Part shown: positions 19,443 through 30,221 of the stretch, piece by piece | Layout: every line of letters starts with the position of its first letter | Numbering within the stretch: the stretch's first letter is position 1 | Made by a program: the position numbers and the translations under genes | Assembly: GCF_000786695.1 (NCBI RefSeq) | Contig: NZ_CP009962.1 | Location: forward strand, 1,860,001 to 1,924,000 | From: Collimonas arenae | GTDB taxonomy: Bacteria; Pseudomonadota; Gammaproteobacteria; Burkholderiales; Burkholderiaceae_D | DNA length: 64,000 nucleotides | Reading direction: 5' to 3' | Notes under the pieces: model-generated | What the model was told of the DNA's origin: nothing | The model's input: only the letters and a program-made list of their open reading frames with translations | Database searches by the model: none

Positions 19443-20518
19443 GTAGTGGTTTGAGTGGTGGGGCAAGCGGACACACCGTAGACAAGCAGATGTTCGGTCC
19501 GGTCATGCTGGACGTGGTAGGCACTGTATTGAGCGAGGACGATATCCGCCGCATCCGGCATCCGCTGACCGGCGGTGTGATTTTATTTACCCGCAATTAC
19601 CAGGATCGTGCCCAGCTGACGGCGCTGACGGCGGCGATTCATGTCGCACGTCCAGGCATATTGATTGCGGTTGACCATGAAGGCGGCCGCGTCCAGCGCT
19701 TCCGTACCGACGGTTTTACCCGCCTGCCTGCCATGCGTGTGCTGGGACAGCAATGGGATCGCGATGTATTGGCCGCGACCAAGGCTGCCACAGCAGTCGG
19801 CTTCGTCTTGGCGAGCGAGTTGCGCGCCTGCGGCGTCGATTTGTCGTTTACCCCGGTACTTGATCTCGATTATGGCGGTTCGACGGTCATCGGCGAACGC
19901 GCTTTCCATCGCGACCCGCGTGTGGTGACCTTGTTGGCCAAGAGCCTGAATCATGGCCTGGCGCTGGCCGGCATGGCGAATTGCGGCAAGCACTTTCCCG
20001 GCCACGGTTTTGTCGAAGGCGATTCGCATTTGTCGTTACCGGTTGACGAGCGCAGCCTGGAACAGATTATGGAGCAAGACGTCAAGCCATATGACTGGCT
20101 CGGCATGAGCCTGGCTGCGGTGATGCCAGCGCATGTGATCTATTCCAAGGTAGACAAGCATTCTGCCGGCTTCTCCAAAAAATGGCTGGACATCTTGCGT
20201 AAGGATGTCGGTTTCGATGGCGTCATCTTCAGCGACGATCTCAGTATGGAAGCAGCCGGTTCCGCCGGTGGCGTACTGGATGGCGCCAAGGCTGCGCTGA
20301 AGGCCGGTTGCGACATGGTCCTGATCTGCAATTCGCCGGACAAGGCTGACCAGTTGCTGGCCGGGTTGCGTATTGCACGCGACGATCGCCGGGCAGCATT
20401 ATCCCGCACGCGTCTCGCCACACTGATGCCGCAATCCGCAGCGTTGGACTGGCAGGCATTGCAAGTTGATGCGCGCTATCTGGCGGCCAAGGCGCTGGTA
20501 CAGTCACTGCTGGCGTAA
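19439..20518 (+). CDS. nagZ: Beta-N-acetylglucosaminidase NagZ (GH3)
   Basis: NagZ removes N-acetylglucosamine from anhydromuropeptides in cytoplasmic peptidoglycan recycling. The 359-residue TIM barrel has the GH3 motif [14 protein letters not shown] (184-197) and the nucleophile Asp in [11 protein letters not shown] (about residue 266). It overlaps acpS by four bases. Confidence 0.95.
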   Translation: MSSGLSGGASGHTVDKQMFGPVMLDVVGTVLSEDDIRRIRHPLTGGVILFTRNYQDRAQLTALTAAIHVARPGILIAVDHEGGRVQRFRTDGFTRLPAMRVLGQQWDRDVLAATKAATAVGFVLASELRACGVDLSFTPVLDLDYGGSTVIGERAFHRDPRVVTLLAKSLNHGLALAGMANCGKHFPGHGFVEGDSHLSLPVDERSLEQIMEQDVKPYDWLGMSLAAVMPAHVIYSKVDKHSAGFSKKWLDILRKDVGFDGVIFSDDLSMEAAGSAGGVLDGAKAALKAGCDMVLICNSPDKADQLLAGLRIARDDRRAALSRTRLATLMPQSAALDWQALQVDARYLAAKALVQSLLA

Positions 20519-20538
20519 ATGCTTGAGAATCCAGAATC

Positions 20539-22407
20539 ATGACCGAAGCTGAAATTCCCGACCCGCGTGCGGTGGTGCTAGAGACCGTCGCCAAGCTGCC
20601 GAATTTGCCTGGCGTGTATCGCTATTTCGACGCCGCCGACAATATCCTGTATGTCGGCAAGGCGCGCGACCTGAAGAAACGGGTATCCAGTTATTTCCAG
20701 AAAAACCTGGCCAGCCCGCGCACTGCCATGATGGTAGAGCGTATCGCCAGGCTGGAGACTACGGTGACGCGTAGTGAAGCCGAAGCACTGATCCTTGAAA
20801 GCAACCTGATCAAGTCTTTGCAGCCGCGCTACAACATTCTGTTTCGCGACGATAAATCCTATCCTTATCTAAAGATCAGTGGCCAGGAATATCCGCGCAT
20901 GGCCTACTATCGCGGTGCTGTCGACAAAAAGAACCAGTACTTCGGTCCTTTTCCGAATGCCTGGGCGGTCAAGGAATCGATGCAGATTTTGCAAAAGGTT
21001 TTTTTGTTGCGCACCTGTGAAGACAGCGTCTTCGCCAATCGTACCCGGCCATGCCTTTTGCATCAGATCCAGCGCTGCAGCGCGCCGTGCGTGAATTTGG
21101 TCAGCCGTGAGGATTACTTGGCCGACGTCGACAACGCCGCCAAATTCTTGCGCGGCCGGCAGACGGAAGTATTGTCGGCATTGGAAAAAAAGATGCACGC
21201 TTTTGCTGACGAACTGAAGTTCGAGCAGGCCGCCGGCGTGCGCAACCAGATCACTTCGCTGTCGCGCGTTCTGCACCAGCAAAGCATGGAAACAGTGGGC
21301 GACAGCGATATCGATATTATCGCGGTCATCGTCCAGGGTGGGCGCGCCTGTGTCAACCTGGCGATGGTGCGCGGCGGCCGGCATCTGGGCGACCGGGCGT
21401 ATTTCCCTAGCCACGTCGATGGCGCTTTATCCAGTCCGGACGAGGTCGCAGGCGATTCGATTGAGGTGGCGGTGCTGAGGGCCTTCATGGCGCAGCATTA
21501 TATCGACACGTTCATCCCCGGCACTCTGATCCTGAATACCGAATTTGATGAGCCGGCCCTGATGGTGGCGCTAATGGAGCAGTGCGGCCACCGCATCAAT
21601 CTCCTGTTCCAGCCGCAGGGACAGCGCCGGCAATGGCTGGAGATGGCGCACAAGGGGGCAGAGATTTCGCTCGCCAGGTTGTTGTCGGAGCAGGGCTCGC
21701 AACAAGCCAGGACGCGGGCGCTGGTCGAGGTGCTCGGGCTCGAAGTCGATGATATCGACACCCTGCGCGCCGAGTGTTTCGACATCAGCCATACCTCCGG
21801 TGAAGCAACCCAGGCTTCGTGTGTGGTGTTCCATCACCATGCGATGCAAAACGGTGAATACCGGCGCTACAACATCAAGGACATCACCCCTGGCGACGAT
21901 TACGCAGCCATGCGCCAGGTGTTGATGCGACGCTACGAAAAAGTAGCCAATGGCGACGGCGTTATGCCGGATATCGTCCTCATCGACGGCGGCAAGGGGC
22001 AGGTCGAAATGGCGCGCCAGGTACTGGCGGAACTCGGTCTGGATATCAGCCTGATTGTCGGTGTCGCCAAAGGGGAGGGGCGCAAGGTCGGGCTGGAAAC
22101 GCTGATCTTTGCAGATGGCCGCGCGGCGCGCGAACTCGGCAAGGAATCCGCCGCCTTGATGCTGATTGCGCAGATCCGCGACGAGGCGCATCGCTTCGCT
22201 ATCACTGGCATGCGCGCCAAGCGCGCCAAGGTGCGCCAGAGTTCGCGGCTGGAGGAAATCGAAGGGGTCGGCGCTAAACGTCGCCAGAAACTGTTGGCGC
22301 GCTTCGGCGGCTTGCGCGGAGTAGCCGACGCCAGCATCGAAGATATTGCGTCGGTTGAGGGGATATCACGACAACTGGCGGAAGAAATCTACCGACAGTT
22401 GCATTAG
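20539..22407 (+). CDS. uvrC: Excinuclease ABC subunit C
   Basis: UvrC makes both incisions in nucleotide excision repair. The 622-residue protein has an N-terminal GIY-YIG nuclease domain ([25 protein letters not shown]), a UvrB-binding UVR motif near 205-240, the RNase H-like endonuclease core ([10 protein letters not shown]), and tandem helix-hairpin-helix motifs at the C-terminus. Confidence 0.98.
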   Translation: MTEAEIPDPRAVVLETVAKLPNLPGVYRYFDAADNILYVGKARDLKKRVSSYFQKNLASPRTAMMVERIARLETTVTRSEAEALILESNLIKSLQPRYNILFRDDKSYPYLKISGQEYPRMAYYRGAVDKKNQYFGPFPNAWAVKESMQILQKVFLLRTCEDSVFANRTRPCLLHQIQRCSAPCVNLVSREDYLADVDNAAKFLRGRQTEVLSALEKKMHAFADELKFEQAAGVRNQITSLSRVLHQQSMETVGDSDIDIIAVIVQGGRACVNLAMVRGGRHLGDRAYFPSHVDGALSSPDEVAGDSIEVAVLRAFMAQHYIDTFIPGTLILNTEFDEPALMVALMEQCGHRINLLFQPQGQRRQWLEMAHKGAEISLARLLSEQGSQQARTRALVEVLGLEVDDIDTLRAECFDISHTSGEATQASCVVFHHHAMQNGEYRRYNIKDITPGDDYAAMRQVLMRRYEKVANGDGVMPDIVLIDGGKGQVEMARQVLAELGLDISLIVGVAKGEGRKVGLETLIFADGRAARELGKESAALMLIAQIRDEAHRFAITGMRAKRAKVRQSSRLEEIEGVGAKRRQKLLARFGGLRGVADASIEDIASVEGISRQLAEEIYRQLH

Positions 22408-22536
22408 GACCTGTTGTTGCATGTTAAGCGTCTGCTTGTTGCTTTTGCAGGTTTTATTTCCCAACGGCGTCATACTCCTAGATAATTAGAATATGGACAG
22501 CCGGTTCCTTGCCAATAAAACTATTTATGCCTTTTT

Positions 22537-23133
22537 ATGCCCTTTAATATTCCGATTTTACTGACCTGGTTACGGGTTGCGTTAATCCCGCTGGTGGTTG
22601 GCGTTTTCTATCTTCCGGATCTCGGTTTTTCAACATTGCAATTGGGCCTGGCTTCAACCGTCATTTTTATTGTCGCCGCAGTGACTGACTGGTTCGACGG
22701 TTTTCTGGCGCGGCGCTGGAACCAGACGTCGGCCTTCGGCGCTTTTCTCGATCCTGTCGCCGACAAGCTGATGGTCGCCGGCGCCTTGCTGGTGCTGGTG
22801 CATCTGGGGCGCGTAGATCCGATCATCGCCTTTGTGATTATCGGCCGCGAGATTGCTATCAGCGCTTTACGTGAATGGATGGCGCAGATAGGCGCATCGA
22901 AATCGGTCGCGGTCAGTTCCATCGGTAAAATTAAAACTACCGCACAGATGGTGGCAATCCCAATGTTGTTGTATTATGGCGATCTGCTTGGCGTCGATAC
23001 CCGTTTCTGGGGTCAGGTGCTGTTGTTGATTGCAGCGGTGCTTACGGTTTGGTCCATGTTTTACTATTTGCGTAAAGCTTGGCCACTGATCAAGGAAAGC
23101 ACGGCGGTAAGCGGCGAAAACAACAAGCAGTGA
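22537..23133 (+). CDS. pgsA: CDP-diacylglycerol-glycerol-3-phosphate 3-phosphatidyltransferase
   Basis: PgsA makes phosphatidylglycerol phosphate at the inner membrane. The 198-residue multi-spanning protein has the complete CDP-alcohol phosphatidyltransferase motif: Asp54-Gly55, Ala58-Arg59, Gly68, Asp72 and Asp76. It follows uvrC, with a 129-base gap in which no further gene is seen. Confidence 0.96.
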   Translation: MPFNIPILLTWLRVALIPLVVGVFYLPDLGFSTLQLGLASTVIFIVAAVTDWFDGFLARRWNQTSAFGAFLDPVADKLMVAGALLVLVHLGRVDPIIAFVIIGREIAISALREWMAQIGASKSVAVSSIGKIKTTAQMVAIPMLLYYGDLLGVDTRFWGQVLLLIAAVLTVWSMFYYLRKAWPLIKESTAVSGENNKQ

Positions 23134-23182
23134 AGTAAAAGTCGGTGATTTGAAAAAAGTTAGTTAAAAAATTTCAAATTTG

Positions 23183-23210
23183 TTGACAAACTCTGTAAAT
23201 CAACTATAAT
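23183..23210 (+). promoter_or_regulatory. Consensus sigma-70 promoter for tRNA-Gly
   Basis: A perfect TTGACA (23183-23188), a 16-base spacer and a perfect TATAAT (23205-23210) precede the first tRNA-Gly by about 50 bases. Confidence 0.9.
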
Positions 23211-23260
23211 GTCGTCTCTGTAGTTGATGCAGAAAACGGCGCAGTAAAAAAGAAACAAAT

Positions 23261-23336
23261 GCGGGAGTAGCTCAGTTGGTAGAGCGCAACCTTGCCAAGG
23301 TTGAGGTCGAGAGTTCGAGCCTCTTCTCCCGCTCCA
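23261..23336 (+). tRNA. tRNA-Gly (anticodon GCC)
   Basis: A 76-base cloverleaf with encoded CCA: acceptor GCGGGAG/CTCCCGC, anticodon stem CAACC/GGTTG, loop TTGCCAA with anticodon GCC at 23294-23296, and TTCGAGC T loop. It decodes GGC/GGU. Confidence 0.98.
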
Positions 23337-23341
23337 GATTC

Positions 23342-23374
23342 AAAAAAAGGAAGCTGGTAAAGCTTCCTTTTTTT
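23342..23374 (+). terminator. Intrinsic terminator between tRNA-Gly and tRNA-Cys
   Basis: GGAAGCT (23349-23355) pairs with AGCTTCC (23361-23367), flanked by an A7 run and a T7 run, so it is strong and symmetrical. It would separate the first tRNA-Gly from the tRNA-Cys/Gly unit. Confidence 0.85.
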
Positions 23375-23407
23375 ATTAAGTGTGAACGATGTATTGGTTG
23401 TAGAAGG

Positions 23408-23436
23408 TTGATACACCAATATTGATTTAGTATTTT
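23408..23436 (+). promoter_or_regulatory. Promoter for tRNA-Cys/tRNA-Gly and the repeat array
   Basis: TTGATA (23408-23413), a 17-base spacer and TATTTT (23431-23436) lie about 14 bases before tRNA-Cys. Spacing is ideal and the hexamers are near consensus. Confidence 0.6.
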
Positions 23437-23450
23437 GGCGCAACACCCCT

Positions 23451-23524
23451 GGCGGGGTAGCAAAGTGGTTATGCAGCGGCCTGCAAAGCCGTTTACGCCG
23501 GTTCGATCCCGACCCCCGCCTCCA
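23451..23524 (+). tRNA. tRNA-Cys (anticodon GCA)
   Basis: A 74-base cloverleaf with encoded CCA: acceptor GGCGGGG/CCCCGCC, anticodon loop CTGCAAA with GCA at 23483-23485, and a GGTTCGATCCC T arm. Confidence 0.97.
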
Positions 23525-23536
23525 AAAACTCCTTAC

Positions 23537-23612
23537 GCGGGAGTAGCTCAGTTGGTAGAGCGCAACCTTGCCAAGGTTGAGGTCGAGAGTTCGAGCCTCT
23601 TCTCCCGCTCCA
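23537..23612 (+). tRNA. tRNA-Gly (anticodon GCC), second copy
   Basis: Identical over all 76 bases to the copy at 23261-23336, including CCA. It lies 12 bases after tRNA-Cys and probably shares its transcript. Confidence 0.98.
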
Positions 23613-23619
23613 AATGCCA

Positions 23620-23649
23620 GGCAAGGAAGATGATGATGTCTTCCTTGCC
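23620..23649 (+). other. Perfect 11-bp hairpin after tRNA-Gly
   Basis: GGCAAGGAAGA (23620-23630) pairs perfectly with TCTTCCTTGCC (23639-23649). No T tract follows directly, so it is more likely a processing or stability structure than a full terminator. Confidence 0.5.
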
Positions 23650-23779
23650 GGTTCAGTAAAAAAATCCCACCTTGATTTTTCTCCTGATGTGCAACGTGGT
23701 GTTTTCACGTCTGCATGATTGTCTTGGAGTCGCCACTACGTGACACTTCGTTTTCCTTCCTGGAACCGATACAAGAGTT

Positions 23780-24290
23780 GATTCACCTTTCGCCGAGGCC
23801 ACTTTCCAGATAGGACTGGGTTTCGGGAGTCTTCTCCTTTATCGGTAAGGAATGCTGGCGTCCGCAGCATTTTTTGAGCCGATCCGTATTCTTCATCGAG
23901 CCGATAAACGAGTAGATTCACCTTTCGCCGGGGTCACTTTCCAGATAGGACTGGGTCTTGGGAGTCTTCTCTTTTATCGGTAAGAAATGCTGGTGTTCGC
24001 AGTATTTTTTTTGAACTGAGTCGTATTCTTTCGTAGAGCCGATAAACGAGCAGATTCACCTTTCGCCGGGGCCACTTTCCAGATAGGACTGGGTTTCGGG
24101 AGTCTTCTCTTTTATCGGTAAAGAATGCCGGTATCCACCGTATTTCTTTGAGCGTGAGCTTAGTATTTTGAAGAGTCGATAAACGAGCAGATTCACCTTT
24201 CGCCGGGGCCACTTTCCAGATAGGACTGGGTTTCGGGAGTCTTCTCCTTTATCGATAAAAAATGCCGGCAGCAACTGCCATTCTTCAAAA
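23780..24290 (+). repeat. Four tandem ~136-bp repeats downstream of tRNA genes
   Basis: Units begin at 23780, 23915, 24053 and 24190, each with GATTCACCTTTCGCC (periods 135, 138, 137). The first ~85 bases of each unit are nearly identical. The next ~50 bases vary but keep a hairpin: AATGCTG/CAGCATT in unit 1, with compensating or wobble changes in units 2-4. In units 1-3 TTTATCGG can pair with a downstream CCGATAAA (TCGATAAA in unit 3). Short minus-strand frames cross the units, but none has a ribosome site. A plus-strand terminator follows, so it is probably transcribed with the tRNAs. The layout resembles the rtT repeats of the E. coli tyrT operon. Confidence 0.85.
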
Positions 24291-24337
24291 TATAACAACA
24301 CGATTCCAGTTCCCGCAATCATTACCAGATTTATTTA

Positions 24338-24371
24338 ACGACTCGTTCGCTTACGCGATCGGGTCGTTTTT
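24338..24371 (+). terminator. Intrinsic terminator ending the tRNA-repeat unit
   Basis: ACGACTCG (24338-24345) pairs with CGGGTCGT (24360-24367), with one G-U pair, followed by TTTT. It lies about 50 bases after the last repeat and has plus-strand polarity. Confidence 0.75.
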
Positions 24372-24472
24372 CATTGGTGCAGGGCTTCGTATCAAAAGAT
24401 TTATCCAGATGTCTTAATCGGCGACAGTCCACGCAGTATCTGGCGGGACTGATTAATCACTTTGGTCGTTTT

Positions 24473-24981
24473 TTATGCGAGGGCATTGAATGCAGGGTGA
24501 TAGCTCACTTTGCCGGACGGCCAACTGTCGTTGAGTGAAATGGCCTGGAAGTATTCGGCAGGTACGCCTGGGAACAGCAGTGCAGGCGTTGCCAGGAAAC
24601 CGAAGCGGTGATAATAGGCGGGATCGCCAAGCACCACGCAACCGGCAGCGCCCATGCGCCGTAGTTCGGACAAAGCAGATTTGACCAGTTCCGCGCCGAT
24701 GCCTTGACCTTGATACGTGGGCAAGACGGAGATCGGCCCCAATCCGTACCAATCGCTTGCTCCATCCGAGATGGAAACCGACGACAGCGCGACATGGCCA
24801 ACAATGCCTGCCTCATTCTCGGCGACCAGAGAAATTGAAAGCTGCTTTGCTATGCGCAGGGCATTTACGATGAATTTTGTTCAGTATGTCTGGCATGCGG
24901 AGCATGCAGGAATGCGGTGGTGGTAAGCCGTTCGATGGCTGAGATATCAGCCTGTGCTTCGGGACGTATTTCTATATGCAT
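24473..24981 (-). pseudogene. GNAT N-acetyltransferase, frameshifted
   Basis: Reading from an ATG at 24981 gives MHIEIRPEAQADISAIERL up to HARHTEQ, and then a stop soon follows. The next frame resumes with FIVNALRIAKQ and continues through GLGPISVLPTYQGQGIG (the acetyl-CoA-binding loop) and VVLGDPAYYHRFGF to the stop at 24473. Together they make a full ~169-residue GNAT protein. The break lies in an A run on the coding strand at about 24875-24878. It may be a real indel or a homopolymer sequencing error. Substrate is unknown. Confidence 0.8.
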
Positions 24982-24988
24982 GACATCT

Positions 24989-25016
24989 GCGGATCTGCAG
25001 CATCGTGCAGATCCGC
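24989..25016 (-). other. Perfect 11-bp hairpin between icd and the GNAT gene
   Basis: GCGGATCTGCA (24989-24999) pairs perfectly with TGCAGATCCGC (25006-25016). It sits eight bases upstream of the GNAT start codon, with no T tract. It could end the icd transcript or mask translation of the GNAT gene. Confidence 0.5.
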
Positions 25017-25046
25017 GTTACTTTACTTCGCTTACTACATCTACTA

Positions 25047-27281
<2,235 letters not shown>

Positions 27282-27424
27282 TGTAACTCTCCTAGCGGTT
27301 GATGCGTTGGTTGGTGCCGCCACATGATATTGGTGTTTGCTTTCACCAAACTTAAGGACGCGCTGAATTAGTTTGCAGATTGCCAATTTTGGCGGGCAAT
27401 ACGTGCTTGGATGAACGCTAGATC

Positions 27425-27458
27425 CATCCCAAGGGATGAAATTTCATCTCAAAGGATG
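27425..27458. promoter_or_regulatory. Cluster of overlapping palindromes upstream of icd
   Basis: CATCCCAAGGGATG (27425-27438), GATGAAATTTCATC (27435-27448) and CATC-TCAAA-GGATG (27445-27458) overlap in series. They lie ~145-175 bases before the icd start in an otherwise gene-free 429-base gap. An operator is the simplest reading; the regulator is unknown. Confidence 0.45.
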
Positions 27459-27644
27459 AAGTTTATTCGCAGTTCGGTTTTAGCACCAACAAAATGTTAG
27501 CGAATGACATGCAATGGAGAGTTATGGAGGCGTGCTGCACCTGAGTGGGGCACAGCGGCGTAATGCGTTTGTTTGAAAATGGCTTTGAGGAAATATTTTT
27601 TGTTGGCTGCGGGTTTTACCCATAGTGGAAACGTGAAAACAATA

Positions 27645-27688
27645 GGTAAAAAAATATCCTGCCAGCCAAAATGGCCGACAGGATATTT
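27645..27688 (-). terminator. Intrinsic terminator of the pirin gene
   Basis: On the minus strand AATATCCTG/CAGGATATT (arms 27653-27661 and 27679-27687) enclose an inner stem and are followed by a T run (A run 27648-27654 on plus). It lies about 25 bases beyond the pirin stop. Confidence 0.8.
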
Positions 27689-27710
27689 ATTGTACGACTT
27701 GGCTAGCTGC

Positions 27711-28577
27711 CTATTGCGGCGCTGGCACAAACCGCCCGTTCTTGAAGTCCGTGAAGGCTTGGGCAATTTCTTCTTCGCTGTTCATCACGAACGGGCCATG
27801 GCCGACGATCGGCTCATCGATCGGTTCACCGCTGAGCAGCAACACCACGGCGTCGTTGTTAGATTCCAGCGCGACCTTGCTGCCGCTGGTATCCAGCAGA
27901 ACCATTTGCGACTCGCGTCCCACTGTTTCGCCGTTCACCAGCACCGTGCCGCGCAACACAATCAACGCCGAGTTCCAGCCGTCCGGCAGCGCCAGTTCCG
28001 TAATGCCGCCCGCGTTCAGCCGCATGTCCCACACATTCATGGCGCTGAAGGTGTGAGCCGGTCCGGCGTGGCCGTCGAAGCTGCCGGCGATCACGCGTAC
28101 GGTACCGGCCTGGTCCGGCAACGCCACCACAGGGATGTCGGCATTACGGATGGCTTGGTAGCCAGGTGCCGTCATCTTGTCCTTGGCCGGCAGGTTGACC
28201 CACAGCTGCACCATTTCCAGCGCGCCGCCGGTACGGGTGAACTCTTCCGAATGAAACTCTTCGTGCAAGATACCTGCGCCAGCCGTCATCCACTGCACAT
28301 CGCCGGAACCAATCAGGCCGCCCTGGCCGGTCGAGTCGCGGTGCGCTACCTCGCCTTTATAGACGATGGTGACAGTTTCAAAGCCGCGATGCGGATGTTG
28401 ACCAACGCCGCGTGGCTTGTTGGCAGGGGCGAAATCAATCGGTCCGGCATGATCCAGCAGCAGGAACGGGCTTAGTTGCTTGCCGTGGCTGTCATAGGAA
28501 AACATGGAGCGCACCGGAAAGCCGTTGCCTACCCAGTGAGGGCGGGGAGCGCTATAGACACCGAGGACTTTCTTCAT
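27711..28577 (-). CDS. Pirin family protein
   Basis: Pirins are bicupin metal proteins; some have quercetinase activity. The 288-residue product has the metal ligands His61, His63, His105 and Glu107 (HPHRGFET and GILHEEF). The ATG at 28577 is preferred over the one two codons upstream because AAGGA then sits seven bases away. It is divergent from a LysR gene, a common pirin arrangement. Confidence 0.93.
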   Translation of the reverse strand: MKKVLGVYSAPRPHWVGNGFPVRSMFSYDSHGKQLSPFLLLDHAGPIDFAPANKPRGVGQHPHRGFETVTIVYKGEVAHRDSTGQGGLIGSGDVQWMTAGAGILHEEFHSEEFTRTGGALEMVQLWVNLPAKDKMTAPGYQAIRNADIPVVALPDQAGTVRVIAGSFDGHAGPAHTFSAMNVWDMRLNAGGITELALPDGWNSALIVLRGTVLVNGETVGRESQMVLLDTSGSKVALESNNDAVVLLLSGEPIDEPIVGHGPFVMNSEEEIAQAFTDFKNGRFVPAPQ

Positions 28578-28713
28578 TTCCATTTCCTTGCAAAGGTTGC
28601 AAAATTTGTTGATGTAAGAAGGATAGATGAGGAACGATGGTGGCGGTAGAGTGTAAAATTCATATTCAGCGTTCTATTTAATGAACAATGAAATGAATCC
28701 AATGGGAAATGCA

Positions 28714-29619
28714 ATGCAGGATTTGAATGACCTTTACTACTATGTTCAGGTAGTCGACCATGGCGGCTTCGCCCCGGCGGGTCGCGCGCTCGGCATGCCA
28801 AAATCGAAACTGAGCCGCCGCATCGCCCTGTTGGAGGAAAGGCTGGGCGTGCGTTTGCTACAGCGCACTACCCGCCATTTCTCGGTCACCGAAGTCGGCC
28901 AGACTTACTACGAGCATTGCAAGGCGATGCTGGTGGAGGCAGAGTGCGCCCAGGATGCAATCGAAGTCACCCGCGCCGAACCGCGCGGCGTGGTTCGGAT
29001 CAGTTGCCCGGTGACCTTGCTACAAGCTAATGTCAGCGTCATGCTGGCAGATTTCATGGTTAGCCATCCGCGCATCACCGTGCAGTTGGAAGCTACCAAT
29101 CGCCGGGTCGACCTGGTGGCCGATGCAATAGACGTTGCGATTCGCGTGCGGCCACCGCCGATTCCCGACAGCGATCTGGTAATGCGTGCGCTGGCGGAAA
29201 GCAGCCAATGCCTGGTTGCCAGTCATTTGCTGTGTGCGGGGCGTGCGTTGCCGCGGGCGCCGGCCGATCTGAATGACTGGCCGAGCCTGGCGCTAGGTGC
29301 GCCGCAACAGAATCATGTCTGGAATTTGCTCGGCCCTGAGGGTGCGCAAGCCAGTGTGCATCACACGCCGCGTTTCATTACCGGCGACATGATCGCCTTG
29401 CGCGATGCGGCGCGGGCAGGCGTCGGCATCGTGCAGTTGCCGGTAACGATGGTGCGTGACCAACTGGCGCAGGGTACCTTGCTGCGCCTGCTGCCGGACT
29501 GGGCGCCGCGCAACGAGATCATCCATGCGGTGTTTCCATCCCGCCGCGGCTTGCTGCCGTCAGTGCGTAGCCTGATTGATTATCTTGCGCAGCGCTTCGC
29601 TGTGCTCGACGAGAATTGA
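28714..29619 (+). CDS. LysR-family transcriptional regulator
   Basis: This ~301-residue regulator has an N-terminal winged helix (FAPAGRALGMPKSKLSRRIALLEERLGVRLLQRTTR) and a LysR substrate-binding domain. The ATG giving MQDLNDLYYY is chosen because GGGAA lies upstream and family members begin there; an ATG at 28681 would add 11 residues. It is divergent from the pirin gene at 27711-28577, which it probably controls. Confidence 0.93.
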   Translation: MQDLNDLYYYVQVVDHGGFAPAGRALGMPKSKLSRRIALLEERLGVRLLQRTTRHFSVTEVGQTYYEHCKAMLVEAECAQDAIEVTRAEPRGVVRISCPVTLLQANVSVMLADFMVSHPRITVQLEATNRRVDLVADAIDVAIRVRPPPIPDSDLVMRALAESSQCLVASHLLCAGRALPRAPADLNDWPSLALGAPQQNHVWNLLGPEGAQASVHHTPRFITGDMIALRDAARAGVGIVQLPVTMVRDQLAQGTLLRLLPDWAPRNEIIHAVFPSRRGLLPSVRSLIDYLAQRFAVLDEN

Positions 29620-29645
29620 CGCTTTTGACGCTTGCGATTGTGGTT

Positions 29646-30089
29646 TCAGGCTATGCCGAATGGCGGCGGCCGTCTCTTGATCGGCTGTGATTTGACGATG
29701 GCTGTGTTGGTTTCGGCCTTGTCGGCAATCCGGTCGATAATTTCGTCGAGCTGTGCGATCGAGCGTACGAACAAGCGGGCGATATAACAATCTTCGCCGG
29801 TCACCTTGTCGCATTCGCAAAACTCGGGAATCTGCTCAATCAGTTTCTGGACGATCTGCAGTTTGCCGGGCAAAGGCCGGATGCGCACGATGGCCTGTAA
29901 CTGATAGCCTAGCGCTTGCGGATCGATGTCGATGGTGAAGGCGCGGATGACGCCGCGTTCTTCCAGGCGCTGCAGCCGTTCAGAAACGCTGGGCGAGGAA
30001 AGTCCGACTTGCAGGGCCAGCTCTTTCAGCGAAATGCGTGCATCGCTTTGCAGCGTTTCCAGGATGCGCTGGTCGATATTGTTCAGCAT
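29646..30089 (-). CDS. Lrp/AsnC family transcriptional regulator
   Basis: The 147-residue product has an N-terminal helix-turn-helix (DQRILETLQSDARISLKELALQVGLSSPSVSERLQRLEERGVI) and a C-terminal RAM ligand domain with ALGYQLQAIVRIRPLPG and VTGEDCYIARLFVRS. The ATG at 30089 has AAGGA eight bases upstream. It is divergent from an EamA exporter, so it probably controls export of an amino acid or related metabolite. Confidence 0.93.
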   Translation of the reverse strand: MLNNIDQRILETLQSDARISLKELALQVGLSSPSVSERLQRLEERGVIRAFTIDIDPQALGYQLQAIVRIRPLPGKLQIVQKLIEQIPEFCECDKVTGEDCYIARLFVRSIAQLDEIIDRIADKAETNTAIVKSQPIKRRPPPFGIA

Positions 30090-30221
30090 TTTCGATTCCT
30101 TAGGGAATTGTCGATATTTCCTTATATAGTAAGGCATATCCTCAGAACTTCCTTTTGCAAGGCATGGAAAACGCGTTTGCAAAATGCGATGATCAATGCC
30201 TGACGGTTTCCGGAGCAATGC

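Noticed and set aside
23261..24290. CRISPR array
   Set aside because: Repeat units are ~136 bp with no short repeat/unique spacer pattern and no cas genes nearby.
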